Of a stretch of 64,000 nt of DNA, positions 48,045 through 61,080 are shown in pieces (position 1 is the first letter of the stretch; every line of letters starts with the position of its first letter). Below the pieces are notes generated by a model that saw only the letters and a list, made by a program, of their open reading frames with translations, ran no database searches and was not told where the DNA came from. The translations under genes were made by a program, and so were the position numbers. The stretch spans positions 201,133-265,132 of the forward strand of contig MU278358.1 of the NCBI GenBank assembly GCA_022385755.1. The letters run 5' to 3'. This DNA is from Trametopsis cervina (Eukaryota > Basidiomycota > Agaricomycetes > Polyporales > Irpicaceae).

Positions 48045-50759
48045 GGGGGTGGTGGTGGTGAAGAGCACAACGAAGACTCGTGTGTTGGCTGCCTGGACGA
48101 TGAGGTCTGCGCAACAGGCGTTCAGATCAGGTCGCGAGGGACCGTAATCATGTTCTCCATTGATTCAACGGGCGTAGATATAGCACAGGTTCTCCCTGTG
48201 TACGATCAAATCTTCCAAGCGACAGTTAGACCGGCACCTACATCTATGATTCTCGGGGCTTGGGAGGACTTCATGGCCCCAAAGCCCATTAGACGGTTGG
48301 GCTATCAATTGCTCAGGTACTTCTGATGCGCTGAGCCTCAAACACCCCGTTGCCGTAAGGAAAGGTGCATTGGGCTGGCAGCCGCAAAGAAAAATGGGGT
48401 CATCTGCCAACAAATACGCTCGACCCTGGTAAATCGTGATTTACATCGCGCTTTGTACGGATGGACAGGCTGTCGCGCACCGTATTGCAACTGTAATTTC
48501 GCGGGACAAGTCGTTGAAAGAGGATGTGACGAACCGGGACGACCTCGGACATGCCCAAGTGGCGGTTCCTTTGATGATCTCGAGGTCGGCAAGCTCAGGT
48601 CGATCATTCTGAGATTCAGAACAACTCCCCAGATAGTTGCCGCCTGCCACGTGTCGCTCACTGTAGAATGCGGCAAACATGTTTTATGCCTGCCACCAGC
48701 GGACATCCTCCTTTGAGTTACTCTTAGCGTGGCCGCAATACTCCGACGCTAGCCCTGCTTGTGCAAACCCACGCTACGCCAATAACGTGGACGTGCTCCT
48801 TTCGGTCAATCGTGATGCGTGCTTTGATTGTGGCTGCGACCTAAGCAACTGCAGGGGACGATGCATTCTTTGACCGGCGACAGCCCCGGTCTGTTGATTT
48901 CCAGCGGTGTTCGTACATCGTAGCTCCGTTAGCAGCCTCCGGTAAATGCCAGTGATAGAGGTTGTGGCTTCTGGTGGGCAAGGAAAATGAGTATGCCTCG
49001 GCCTTCGTGGATGTATCGAGGTGCATCGCCAGATGCAATCAGGTGGGATTCCCAGAAGGCATGTTTGCCCACAAAGAGTCACGTAACGTAGGGACAAAGG
49101 CATATCAGAGGTGGCATGCTGTTCGTTCACATCGGACCCGGCAGCATAATGGGAAATGACGCAAAGGCCCAAATTGAGCCGTGATTCTCACTGGTCCAAC
49201 CCTCAGTCAGCTGTGGGGAAGACAGACTTCATGCCAACGAAATGTGCATAGTAAGTATGACAAGTACCTTGAATAGCAGCTGCCAAACGCTGCCAGCCAT
49301 CGTCATGACCGTAAGCACTTTGGCGGGATGTCACGTCCAATGCATGTCGACAAGACGCATCTGCTGCCTTCTCGCGCGCTAGCCCCGTCAACTATGTCGC
49401 ACGCGTCGATGATAGTCATCTCTAGGAGAGAGACAACGCAGATCGGCCAGACTCTTGACAATCAGGGTGGGTCGTTAGCTTCGGTAAGATATCGATCAAT
49501 GGTCCGTGCACTTATCAAGTGTTCCCCCCACGCATCCGTCGTGTGTTTTCCGCGCGGGCCAGATATTACTTATCTTCTCGTAATATCACAGGATGGGCTG
49601 ACAATAGTAACGCAAGGCTATACTCGACGTGAACACGTGCATAGATTGGAATGAAGGTTTACTGACTAAGGTCTCTATTGATGCGGCAGTGAACGCAACG
49701 ACAACAGCGAGACACCGCTGATAATGACATTGTAGATCAAGTCTACCTTTGTCTGATCCGTCCGGTCAATAATACCGTATTGTGTCTTTTCAAGCACCAC
49801 ATTCTCCACGTCCTATCTATATCGGAGGGAATTTTCTGTCTCGATACGCACTTGCAATAGTATGGTCTTTTTTCGGGCTCATGCAGGGGTAGCTTGCTTG
49901 ACTCTGGATATATCACTGTGTGCAATAACCACACTCCAGGTACAAATGGCGTTCCAGATCTCCGGCAATGCCCTCGTGCGATATCGTGAATGAAGAAGCT
50001 GTGCAACCGGTTACCACTTACCTCCACATCATGCCGAGAAAGACGGGCAACTTCTTGAGGAGGATCACTTCATCTTGACCATAAGTAAGGCGGTGTCTAT
50101 GATTCGTTGCTATAGAACCTCCAGTGACAGCTTTCGCTCTTCTACGTTAAGTCGGTCATCAGCCATGCGTGAGGCAACAAGCCGCAGTCTGCTCTAGTCT
50201 CCCTTCGAGTCGCCCGCATAGTACCGGTGGACATCCCTCCATGGTTTACCTTTCGGTAGGAACCGCCTATACAGAACTTAGGAAGTGAATCTCACGACAG
50301 AGCTGCTGGTATTACTCACTGTGACTCAGGTGTCAACTTTACGCCCCCTGTACTCTCATTGAAGTCAACATAACGTGTTATCTCAATTGCAGGTCGGCCA
50401 GGACATCTGCAGCGTGGGTAATTATATCATTCAGCATGAAGCCACGCATTACCGTGTATTGCAGGAGACGCACATTCTAAAGATACGCATTACTGGCCAG
50501 CAATGGAACTGTCCTTTGTCATTATCTGCATCGCAGTCATATAGTAATATCTCAGCTATACGGCATTTCTGCCGTGGGGAGGTCGCAGTCGCGGCGGTGG
50601 ACGAAGTAGACGAAGACATCATTTGGCGCTCACCTTCCACGGTGCTGATCCACACTGCAAGCACGTGGGAAAAGGCTAGAAAAAGCCGTACGATTTTCCT
50701 CGCAGTTCCCTCATCCCTTTCCTCTCTTCCACCACCTTCATTCTACATACTTCACTAAG
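48045..50759. other. Long intergenic region (2.7 kb), no supported gene
   Basis: The longest gene-free stretch of the window lies between two divergent genes. All frames are short and motif-free, and no terminal inverted repeats or reverse-transcriptase motifs are visible. The last 80 bp before 50760 are strongly C/T-rich, the usual mark of a highly expressed fungal gene's promoter and leader. Confidence 0.45.
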
Positions 50760-52541
50760 ATGGTCTACAAGGTCGCTGGTGAGCCGTTCTTCGCTTCGTT
50801 CTCGCGAAGTAATCTCAACAGGTATCAGATGTTTCTCTTGCTGCGTTCGGTCGCAAGGAGATCGAGATCGCTGAGGTATAAGATCATCGCTTTGGCTAAC
50901 TATCAAATTATTCACTATTCGTTTGTGCAGCATGAGATGCCAGGACTGATGTACATGAGGTCCAAGGTACTTTCTTGTCGTCTTGGATTCGGTAACAGAC
51001 GTTGACGTACTTGCGTTCACAGTACGGTCCTACGCAGCCCTTGAAGGGTGCCCGCATCGCTGGATGCCTCCACATGTCAGTGTATGCGACACGAACGCTG
51101 CGTTCTGCGTGTTAACTGCTCCATCCAGGACCATTCAGACTGCTGTTCTTATTGAGACCTTGACGGCTCTTGGTGCCGAGGTGACCTGGTCTTCTTGCGT
51201 GAGTACTTTGGGTCGGCCTTATCACCCCACGCGCGTCTGATCATCGCGATAAAGAACATCTTTTCCACGCAAGACCATGCCGCCGCTGCGTATGTTCCTT
51301 TTCCCAGCTTGCAATCGGTAGCTGTACTGAGCTGTGACTTTCAGCATCGCGGCTACTGGCGTACCGGTCTTCGCCTGGAAGGGTGAGACTGAGGAGGAAT
51401 ACAACTGGTGTATTGATCAGACCATCACCGCCTTCGCTGGTGGCAAGCCTCTTAACCTCATTCTCGATGATGGAGGTGATTTGACCAGCCTCGTCCACGA
51501 GAAGTACCCGCAATACCTGAAAGGTACGCAGCCTTGGCGATCATAACCTTTTGCACAGCCTGATAATTTGCCCATTCAGATATTCGTGGCCTCTCGGAGG
51601 AAACCACTACCGGTGTCCACCATCTGTACAAGATGTTCCGTGATGGAAAGTTGAAGGTTCCTGCTATCAACGTCAACGATTCCGTCACCAAGTCCAAGTT
51701 CGACAACTACTACGGATGCCGCGAGTCCCTCGTCGATGGAATCAAGCGTGCTACCGATGTCATGCTTGCTGGTAAAGTTGCGGTTGTCGCTGGCTTTGGT
51801 GATGTTGGCAAGGGTGTAAGTGCTCTATCACACTATATCAGAAGACTCGTGATGTTGAACATTGCCTTGCAGTGCGCCGAGTCTCTCAGGTCCTACGGCG
51901 CCCGTGTCATCGTGACCGAAATTGATCCCATTAACGCCCTCCAGGCTGCTATGGCTGGCTATGAGGTCACGACGATGGAGGAGGCCGCTCACCGTGGCAA
52001 TGTCTTCGTCACTACCACCGGAAACAGGGACATCATCACCGCTAAGCACTTCGAGGTCATGCCTGAGGATGCCATTGTCTCCAAGTGAGTCGTTCATGGA
52101 GTCATCAGGGGCGCCGAGCTTACATATATGTCCAGCATTGGACACTTCGACGTCGAAATTGATGTCGCCTGGTTGAAGGCCAACGCCAAGCAGGCTGTCA
52201 ACATCAAGCCTCAGGTCGACCGTTTCACCATGGCCAGCGGCCGTCACATCATTCTCCTCGCTGAGGGCCGTCTGGTTAACTTGGGTTGCGCTACCGGTCA
52301 CCCCTCCTTCGTCATGTCCTGCTCGTTCACCAACCAGGTGTTGGCTCAGATCGCTCTCTGGACCAACCCTGACCAGTTCCCTCTCGGTGTGCACATGCTC
52401 CCGAAGGAGCTCGACGAGGAAGTCGCCCGCGCTCACCTTGAGCAGCTCAACGTCAAGCTCACCACGCTGAGCAACGAGCAGGCTACCTACTTGGATCTCC
52501 CCGTCAACGGTCCATACAAGCCCTCTCACTACCGCTACTAG
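50760..52541 (+). CDS. SAH1: S-adenosyl-L-homocysteine hydrolase (adenosylhomocysteinase)
   Basis: A first exon of 19 nt (50760-50778) is followed by exons coding [42 protein letters not shown] and the signature [20 protein letters not shown]. The NAD-binding loop reads [16 protein letters not shown], a Gly-rich Rossmann motif. Further conserved parts are [35 protein letters not shown] and the C-terminal KPSHYRY that closes over NAD. The protein is close to the usual 430 residues. It splits S-adenosylhomocysteine to adenosine and homocysteine, keeping methyltransferases such as the one at 8473 from product inhibition. Codon use is biased to C-ending codons, as in highly expressed genes. All catalytic motifs are intact. 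Confidence 0.98.
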
Positions 52542-53283
52542 ACGTAGTAGTCCATTGACTTCTTTATCTATGTGGTGTGTAGGAGCGGCCTCAACAGCCT
52601 TCACCGATGACAGATGACGGGATCTTAACATCCCCTTCATGAAGAAGACAGGATCTCAACGATTCCTGTGTTGCATGGGTCAGGTCGAGGCGGCGGAGCG
52701 TTTTGTAAATGCTCTGCGATATGGTGGTCGCGAGTGGGTGGAAGGGGCCTCAACGTGCCCTGGGGTTTTCGACGTAGTCTTTCGATGTTGCCGTATGCAG
52801 AATAAATGAGTGTATCCTCTATGACTGGATGAGAGCTCTGATCGTTGCTTTCGTAATTTCCCTGTGGTAAGCGCCCTCTTAGCACGAGTTCACCGCAATG
52901 ACAGCTCGATAAAGATCTTACCATCTCAGATGGCTACATTTTCATGAATAGAGCATTTTGGCAGCGGGGTATTTGAGGTTTTTTCACCAATTTTTGAGCT
53001 CCAACGCACCAACTTGCAGTGGCGTCCAAATCTATAAATCTTGGCTACTTGAGCGCTGAACATGTCGCTGGACCAATCGCTGAAGCTGTCTGGCTCGTTC
53101 ACTCAGAAAAATACCGCACCTGCTGCACCACTCGGATATTTCCGACAGCTCCAACTCTGCAGAGAAATCCAAAAATTTCTCGCAGCCAAAATGCTCTAAT
53201 ACAGCTGATAAATATAAGGCGGAATAAATCGATAACGGACATGCCGGCTTCGCACTTTCCCTCGCCTAGATTTGCCAAGCTCA
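52542..53283. other. Intergenic region, no supported gene
   Basis: This 742 bp holds the SAH1 3' flank and the promoter of the next gene. A minus-strand frame at 52637-52924 has no motif. Confidence 0.45.
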
Positions 53284-54966
53284 ATGCCTGAAGTGTCTGC
53301 TCTGGGTCCCGTGGATCCTTCCTCGATTCCCGAAGCAGAACAAGAAAAGGCGGCACCATGGATAGTCAGAAAGCTAGTCGGGGTAAGAGCAAACAGTTCC
53401 TACCAAGCAATTGTAAAACTTATGAGATATGTGTAGTCGATGACAGGCCGTATAGTCATGTCTTCTCTGGAGACCTTAAGGGCGTCCGGCACGAGCGTGA
53501 TTTGTCTTTCTCCTGTACGTCATGGCTGTTCCCTTCTGTTGTGTCTTGTACAGATGGGTGTTGACACTTTCGCCAGTGGGGTGACTCCTCGCCGCTTTTG
53601 CTGCCATGTATTCGTTTCAGGGATGTAGCTGTACACACAATTATCGCGGCAACTGTGAGTACATCATCGCATTTTGAGTGTAGATTCTCCTGATCACCTA
53701 TATCATTTAAGGGAGGGGTAGCGGCCATCGCATCGCCCGTCATGGGCCCAGTTTCCGATGTCATTGTGTCGACATTTGGAGACACGATCCTTGTCGAAGT
53801 TGGAACGCAAGTCGGGTTCGACCTTACGACGAAGGTCGCAAATGATCTGGTCATAGACAAAGCTGTTAAGGCAGTTATTCCCATCCATTCGAACAGACTC
53901 AACACTACCGGTGTCAAGGAGTTGCTCATTACCCTCAAATACAAGCATACTTTCGAAGATGCGTCGCTTGGATTTTATCGCAGCGGGTTGCATAAGTAAG
54001 CTCCCTTTGATATGCCAGATGTCCAGCTTGAAATTCACGCAACGTATAGAGATAACTCGCTGTTTTCCTCCGTTATGGATTACCTTGCCATTGAAAAAGG
54101 GTGGTTTTCCCCTTATCTATTCGCAAGTGGTCGAAGACCTGTAATACCACGCTCGATGAAACCTGATATCGTATTCTGCCATGGTCCTTTCCTTCCTGGT
54201 AACTCAAACCTGCGTTCCTCGTGTCAAGTCATCTTACCGCTCTTCAGGTGATTACAGTCTTGGTCAAGCACTCTTGGCAGAATCGGCAGCTGTGATCAGC
54301 TTTGCCACAGCCCCTCCCAAAGGCCCTTCGGACCAGCCACAGCACACATCGCACTTCTCTCTTTCTGTCCCTTCTCGAGCGGATTTGCCTAGCCTGTCCA
54401 ATTTATTTTCCCGATCTCGTACACCTTCTCCGGAGCCATCACTGACTCCTTTGCCACCCCCTCCGGTTCCACGGCGAATGGTCATTATCGTCGTTGGTCT
54501 GAAGCCACACAGGGCAGGGTTATGGACAACAAGTGCCAGGCCTTCGGAGAGTGTCATGTACTACCAGTTGCTCAACGGCTGTCCCGCCATCGTGGTTCCC
54601 GTAAAAGTGGGCGCACCTCTCGTAGCTTGGGATGCGCTCACGCTAGAGGACTTGTGGAAAGTGCCCCTTCCCAAAGAAGACGACGCTCCTGACAGCGGGA
54701 AATTTGGTGGGATAGTCAGTGTCATCCACGAATACCTCGATCTCTGTGTGGACTGGGACAGATTCGTCCTCTCTGCCGCGCTATCGGGCGAAGATGCGTC
54801 TGTTGCGGAAGCAGACGTGCAGGCTGACCTTGAAGGGAAGAAGACGGCCCTGAAAGACGCAGTCGCCTTGCTCATCGCAGGTGCTGTCCGGAGTGGGGAC
54901 AGCAAGCAAGTGAAGGATAAGTTGGACAAGGAACGGAGCGGCATTGCTATGTGGAGAATCCCTTGA
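53284..54966 (+). CDS. Conserved protein of unknown function
   Basis: The ATG at 53284 opens a first exon (PEVSALGPVDPSSIPEAEQE). Two or three short exons follow to about 53675 with uncertain joins. A Gly/Val-rich segment comes next (AAIASPVMGPVSDVIVSTFG, then DTILVEVGTQVGFD). After about 54010 come YANIEKGW-like pieces, the actual residues being SVMDYLAIEKGWFSPYLFAS and KPDIVFCHGPFLPGN. The last exon holds a Pro/Ser-rich linker, then a folded-looking domain: RRMVIIVVGLKPHRAGLWTT, MYYQLLNGCPAIVVPVKVGA, FGGIVSVIHEYLDLCVDWDR, and a Lys-rich helix to WRIP. I recognise no family. The long Val/Ile strands near 53740 could be membrane-associated. Confidence 0.65.
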
Positions 54967-55760
54967 ACGGCTGTACAGTAATTGTGAAGCAGATTATATA
55001 AACGATCTAAGAGTGTTAAATGTGTTCTATGAGATAATACACATCGTCCTACATCTCCATTCGTTATCAAATCGTGCCGAAGTGAGATATATTATTCTGG
55101 TACCACTGGCAGGTCTCATGTCTCATGTTCGATGTCCCGAGATAAAAATCTTTACAATAATCTCCCAAGAATTTCCATGACGCCAACAAGTCAAACTCAC
55201 CTGAACTCCAATGACACTTTTGATGTGGCCTGGTTATTGTACAGTCTTGTTTCCACGGGCCTAGGTAGCATTACTGAGGCCACGAGCTTCAGCTGCGAGA
55301 ACATAGTTATGCATAATAGAGGTACGGGACCTCAACGGATCCACATTGTACACAATATACATGGGATAGTGCCGCAGCTGACACGGACGTGCAGTTGGTC
55401 GAATACAGAATATTATGTGGTGCGCAACGAAGCCCATATGCAACAGATGACCAAGAGAAAAAAGAGAGGCAGGGATACAGCGTGCACGGTCTGCAGACGA
55501 ATATGAGGAGTAAAACAGATATGGTGGGGGTGAATAGAGGCAACGAGGAGAAAGAGGGATCGTCGTTATGAGTGATGCCCGGTAAACGGCAAAACAAAAA
55601 AAGAGCAAAAGAAGACCATGTATGGAAACAACATCGAAATATGATTATGACACTGTGAGGACGATCGTGACATGTCCCGTGCGTAAGTGTGTGAGTAGAA
55701 TAAGGACGGAAAAAGGTGGAAAGGTCGTCGTGAACCGCGATAGTGGGCCGGCATCTTGTT
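54967..55760. other. Convergent intergenic region, no supported gene
   Basis: It holds two 3' flanks. Minus-strand frames of 115-170 codons at 55261-55819 are rich in Tyr, Phe and Cys with no conserved pattern; they reflect A/G-rich plus-strand sequence downstream of the LARP stop. Confidence 0.5.
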
Positions 55761-58700
55761 CTACAGTTCAGTTTTAGGGTCGGGGGTCCACGGTGCGCTC
55801 GTGTCGGCCCCAAGTACAAATTCTACATCATCTTCATCTTCGTCTTCCAGTTCCTCATCGTCGTCCACCTCAGGGGTGCTCGCCATGGGTGCCGGATCCT
55901 GTACTGAAGGTTGTGCTCCGTGGTGAGTAGATACATGCTGATGGGGACACTGGTCTTACGCACATTGAGCGGCGTTGTGTTGATTGATCGTGACTTCGGC
56001 AGAGGGAGGGTGGACAAGAATGCTCTCCTCCACGTTGACGTGATACGCATAGTTCGAAGGACCTGCGCCTTCTGGTTCCAGCGAACTGGAGGGGGCATCT
56101 GGCAGAACATATTGTTCCCAGCGGTTCATCCTCACCCAGTCCGCATTCACCTCCACCAGGGAAGACAGGGTCAGGACGTCCTTCACCAACTGAAAGTCGT
56201 AAGTCAGGCTCTTAATCCTTCTGAAGGATGCTATGAGCGGAATAGGGATCCAACCCCTGGAGTCCATCTAGGACTCGTAGTTAGTTAAACTGTTTACGGC
56301 GCGTGAACATTCGATATGAAAGAATGTATCGCTTACATTCTGACGAAGATAGAGATCCTGGGCAAGATTATCCTCGCTAAGGTAGTACTCCAGTTGGCCG
56401 AGAAGGTAGTACCTGAGAGGATCGATAGGAAACGATAGCCTTGTAACGGGGATAGGAACTGGCGCAGCAGCTTGCGTGGGCGAAGAAGTCGCAGGGATGG
56501 GAGGAGGAGCTGCGTTATACGGAGCGGTATATTGACCGTACATGTCATAGCCGGGTGTAACATACGCTCCGCCGGGAACGTGCACTGGATAGTATGTGGT
56601 ATCATATGGAACAGGTGGAGCCATATTCGAATATTGATTGCGAGGGAGGCCTCGCCGAGGGCCGGAATAGTCTCCATAACCTCTGCCTCCGCGACCGTAC
56701 CCACGTCCTCTTCCCCGGCGACCAAGGTACCCGCCGCGCTCGTATGTGTCGCCGCCGTTGTACGAGCCCCGCCTCGGTCGTGCATTATACGGCACGCTCT
56801 CTCTGGGTACGCGGTCATCCCGAGGTATGCGGTCTTCTCGAGGCACGAACGAGGGCGCAGTGCCTCTGGGGCGTCCAAAGCCGTAGCCATAGTCCTTCAC
56901 CCTGAATTCGTCACCTGATCGGCTATCTGGTGACAGGGGAGAATGAGCAGCATAGAGGACAGTAGCAGAAGTTGGGACTGGCGTTGGTGGTAGTCCTGTA
57001 GGATCGACAATGCGCTCGAGTGGCGAGAGACGAACACGAGGGTCATCAAGGGGCGTGTTAACAGAGGTTGCAGACAGAGTCACGTCAGACGCAGGTTCTG
57101 TGGGCGCCGCAGAGGCTTGTTCACCCTCCTGGGTCGAGCCGAACTCCCACTTTTGGTCAGATACGCTGAGGTCGGCAACTTCTGGCACTAAAGCGTCAGC
57201 CTCTGCTGCCTCTCCAGCCAGTGCAGGACCAGAAGTGGATGCAGAGGTAGCATCCGGACCTGCAGATGAATTGGACGATCCGGCAACAATATCCGGAACA
57301 GACAGTCCTGCACTCGAAGTACCTCTTTTCCTAGAGGGGCCAGGATCACCTGGCTGAAGACCAATAGCGAAAACTGGTAGTGAACTGTCGACGCCAGCAT
57401 CTGTTGAAGATGGGGCTGGGGCAGTCGCAGTCTCGGACGTCGTCGCAACGCTTACAGGCCCACTACTGCCGATAGACTTGTTTGTGACAGGAGTAGCCGA
57501 CGATGCGACGTCGATGGTTCCAAAGCTCAAGACGCGCGGTCTTGACTTCTCCTGACCACCCGCGTCTTGTTCATTTGCTATAGGCTCGGAAGACGCGTGT
57601 GTTACGCTTGGAGGCATAGCGGGAGGAGGCAATCGAGGAGATGGGTGGCTGTTTGTGAGAGGCGCGGGGTATGTTGAAGGGGAATGCGACTGAGAGATGT
57701 CTTGTGAATGTTGACCAGATGATCCGCCCCAAAAGACGTATGGTTGGCCGTAGTATGTGTAGGGTTGGTAAACAGGATAGGGAGGAACGCCCACGGGATA
57801 TGAGGGAGGCATAGGTAAAGGAGGTGGTGGATACTGCCCATGTGGAAGATAAGGGGGACCCATCGGAGAGCTCATCCCAGGGGGGATATCGTAAGGCGAG
57901 TGACCACGGCTGAAATCGCGTGGATAATAAGCGGACTCACTTTGCGAGTCTGGATAAGGGTGGGTATATGGACCTCCGTATCGTGCCATGGGAGCTGCTA
58001 CGCCTGTAACAAGTGGATCACGTGTGTTGAAAGTTTGAGGCTGCGGTGATGCTGCCCTCGAGGACCTCAAGCTTCTCTGCTGAGCGCCAGAGAGTTCGTC
58101 AGGTAATCGCCGGCGCACGGCAGAATGTCTGGGGCTGGACTGTAGACTGCCGCTCCTGCTCTGCGTGCGTGAATGCGAAGTGGAGGCAACTTGGGAGCCT
58201 GACTGCCGGGACGACTGAGCCCTACTGCGATGCTGTGAATCGCGACCAGACGTCGAGCCTCCAGGAGAGCCGGATATCGTATGTTGGTGCGAACGAGAGC
58301 GACTGTGTACAGAACTGTGCGACCGGCTAGTACGTTGCGCATCCGCGGCAGCCTGCAGCTCTTCCGCAGGTATAGGTACCCACTTGGTCTTTTCGCCTAT
58401 TAGAGCAGACATGAGTGGATGTAATATTGAGCAACGCTATGGGTTCTTGTGCGGATAATCATCCACAGGGAACGAACACAAATACAACATTCCCAGCAAG
58501 CCGCTCCCTGCATGTAGTTCTAAAAAAACTCACCCCTTTTTGTGCCGTCCTTCTCAGCCGATGTTTCCTCGCGCTCACTTCCCGCAGGTATGTTTCGTCG
58601 CAATCCGGAACTGGAAGGCGCATCTACTCTCCCAACTTCAGGCCAGGCAGTCGTATCCTCAAGATGAAGTAAGGAGGACCCATCGCCCTGCGATAGCACA

Positions 58701-59317
58701 GATGCATCGTGTTCTACCCTTGCTTTTGAATCGGAGCCATTGAGTGTAGTAGCTAATTTTAAGGTAGGCTCGCTTTGCTGCACCGCAGAGGACTGGGAGC
58801 TCGTAGAGGAGGGCGGAGCCTTAGTGGGCAAAGGTTTTGGTACGTCTGAAGATTGACGGATAATAGGTTCTGGAGCAGAAAGCGACGGATCGTTTGATTG
58901 TTTGCGAGGCAGTCCCCGAGCCATCTGGGCTTTACGTACGCTCCAAACATTTACTGCCGGTTGAGAAGTAATCTTCGGTTCGGAATCGAGGGAGATACCC
59001 CCTGCGAGATCAGCATGAGGTTGTTTTACATCGCCGTTAGGTTTGTTATCTTTTGTGGGAAGTTCAATTGGAACCGGTGGTTCATCTTCAGTCGCTGCCT
59101 CTGCACTTCTTTGAGAGGTTGCAGGTTGTACTGATTTCGACGAGATAGATCCAGGAACCGATGATGGGTTTGGAGGGATAGAGCGAACAGGCGACCGCTT
59201 TGCAGGGCTTGCAGAGGTGGATGCAGACGGCGAGGAGATGCCTTGGGACTTCTTCACCCGGTCAGCGTATGAGAGGGGCGGATTCTGCGTACCAGATGAA
59301 GGTACGGTCGAGACCAT
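55761..59317 (-). CDS. La-related protein of LARP1/SRO9 type
   Basis: The ATG at 59317 opens a first exon with Ser/Pro-rich sequence and a short conserved SYADRVKK and WSVRKAQMARG. An intron (donor near 58529, acceptor near 58396) keeps the frame as KRGEKTKWVPIP. The second exon has SR-type runs (SRSHSSVHSRSRSHQ), PYPVYQPY-type Tyr/Pro repeats and an RGG-like region (RGGYLGRRGRGRGYGRGGRG). The La motif spans the next intron: YYLLGQLEYYLSEDNLAQDL, then MDSRGWIPIPLIASFRR, the winged-helix core. A C-terminal acidic tail ends in a TAG at 55761-55763. LARP1/Sro9 proteins bind mRNA 5' and 3' ends and regulate translation in the cytosol. No C-terminal DM15 repeats are seen, so it is nearer the Sro9/Slf1 form. 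Confidence 0.9.
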
Positions 59318-60205
59318 AGGGAATCGTAGGCAGGACTTTTCCTTGGTTAATGAAACCAAAGATGAAGCACCACGCAGGAACTTTCTGGAGAAAGGAGGCT
59401 TTGGGATGGCGAGAGGACGGCAGGTGATCGATTGAAGAGCTTGTAGGCTACAGCGGGGTAGTCTCTGCGTGCAACTGCGGGGCGATGTGGTCCAGCAGTG
59501 TTTCTGGACCAGAAAAATTCAACGTAAACCTGCAGTGGCCAAGATCTTGAAGCTGTGGCAATGAGAGGCAGAGCTAAGTTACAATCCGGCCAGACGCGTG
59601 GACCGGCTCCGAACCGACGGTTTGCTCACCGCTCTCCGGCGGGCCCTCGGGAGTTTCCCGGCCGAAGTGCACGAGTAGTGCGCGCGACTGGTCACACTCA
59701 TATGACTGTGACTGAGGCCAACTGTGAAGATGCGCTTACAGTCCTTCCGTCGCTCAAAGCTTCCTCATGCTATGCTATTGTTATGCAGGAAAGTGTCGGT
59801 GCTAAAATGCACAGTTCTTGATCCATCGTCTAGGGCTGTCCGTTCAGATGAACAGCTTAATGCCTCCAGCGACGCCCCCATGACCTGCGGCCTATATAAA
59901 TACTGGACATCATGCACAGCTTTAGGTCGTATTTGTATTGATATCCTACTGCGTATTGCCTTATATTTGCTGCGTACAGTACCACTGAACTCAATGCGTT
60001 GTTCGATTTATAGCGCCCGCAGTACGCGCTTATTTACTCGTGCGTAGTGTGGCGCCTGATACGTCACCAGTAGCCGCCCGCAGTACCTGATCCCATCCAG
60101 GCTACAAAGTCTGCCTCCAGGCGACCATCGCACCCCACCGCCCTCCTATCCACCGCCTATCCCAACCAGCAACCTAGCCATCCACATTTTCTACAATCAT
60201 CAATC
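59318..60205. other. Divergent intergenic region of LARP and PMP3 genes
   Basis: This 888 bp holds both promoters. No conserved frame is seen. It has a TATA-like site at 59893-59902 and a C-rich leader before the PMP3 start codon. Confidence 0.5.
59893..59902 (+). promoter_or_regulatory. TATA-like element upstream of PMP3
   Basis: The sequence TATATAAATA is 304-313 bases before the PMP3 start codon. It could be the TATA box if the leader is long, but the distance is large and no start-site evidence exists. Confidence 0.3.
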
Positions 60206-60737
60206 ATGCCTGTACGCGGCTCAGACGTCTTGCTGATTCTTGTTCGTCTTTGAATTGTCGTTCGCTGTGTAGACCGTATTGATCCCTGCTACAGGTTGCC
60301 ATCCTTTTCCCTCCTGCTGCAGTGTTCTTCGTCAGCGGATGCGGCTGTGACCTGCTCATTAATATTCTGTTGACTGTGTATGTTTGAATTCCTCTGATAT
60401 GTGGATAACTGTACTGACTCAGGAGCACAGTCTGGGTTACATCCCTGGTCACATTGTATGCGTGATGTTCCCCCTTACAAAGCCAACCAGTACTGACAGA
60501 ATCTCCTAGCATGCATTCTGGCTTATCTACAGGAAGATGAAGGCTGAGGAGCGTTACGGAAGGGGTGGTTTCCATTGTACGTTCTCCTTTGACCAGTTGC
60601 GTTATCTTCCTGTGCTCACCTCATTGTAGACATTGGTAATGGCACGTATGAACCCATCTTTGCTCACCCTGCAGCTGTTCCGCCAGCTCAGCAACCAGTC
60701 AACTACGGCGCAACTGGTGGAAACTATGTTCGCTAAG
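60206..60737 (+). CDS. PMP3: Plasma membrane proteolipid 3 (PMP3/UPF0057 family)
   Basis: Five exons (60206-60241, 60295-60377, 60431-60455, 60510-60575, 60630-60737) sum to 318 nt, giving 105 residues. The core is two membrane helices joined by the family signature: LFPPAAVFFVSGCGCDLLIN, then ILLTVLGYIPGHIHAFWLIY. The stretch after it (RKMKAEERYG) is the usual cytosolic end of yeast and plant PMP3. This protein then goes on about 40 residues (GFHYIGNGTYEPIFAHPA, QQPVNYGATGGNYVR), longer than the 55-residue yeast protein but common in fungi. PMP3 proteins affect membrane potential and salt tolerance. The first donor is GTTCGT, not the usual consensus, but frame and family fit. Confidence 0.95.
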
Positions 60738-61080
60738 CGACATTCGAGCCGTTGACTCTGCGATCAGCTTCCCTTTATTTCTACGATCCTCAGGCATGCG
60801 TTGTATAACGATTTACTTGTAATGGCCAAATGTTTGGACTTGTAACGGGTTCATGGTCGCGAATATTTCATTCTGAGATGCAGTGAGTCAAACTTCCTTT
60901 TATGGCGTACAGCGTGCGGCAACATATTGCGGCCGCCTCCCGCCACTGGACAAATATGTACAAGCAAACGCGACGCGCCCATTTAAGTCACTTCCCGCCC
61001 CTTGAAACGTTTCTTCTTCGCCCCCCTCATTCTAGAGCGCAGAGTCCTCTGGCGAGCCTCACGCGCTGTATACGCGAGCC
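60738..61080. other. Intergenic region, no supported gene
   Basis: This 343 bp is the PMP3 3' flank and the promoter of the SNF2 gene. Nothing coding is seen. Confidence 0.5.

Noticed and set aside
51828..52640. Minus-strand frame of 270 codons
   Set aside because: It is the antisense shadow of the SAH1 exons, whose codon bias keeps the opposite strand open.
55307..55819. Minus-strand frame of 170 codons rich in Tyr, Phe and Cys
   Set aside because: It overlaps the end of the LARP gene in another frame and its 3' flank, with no conserved pattern.
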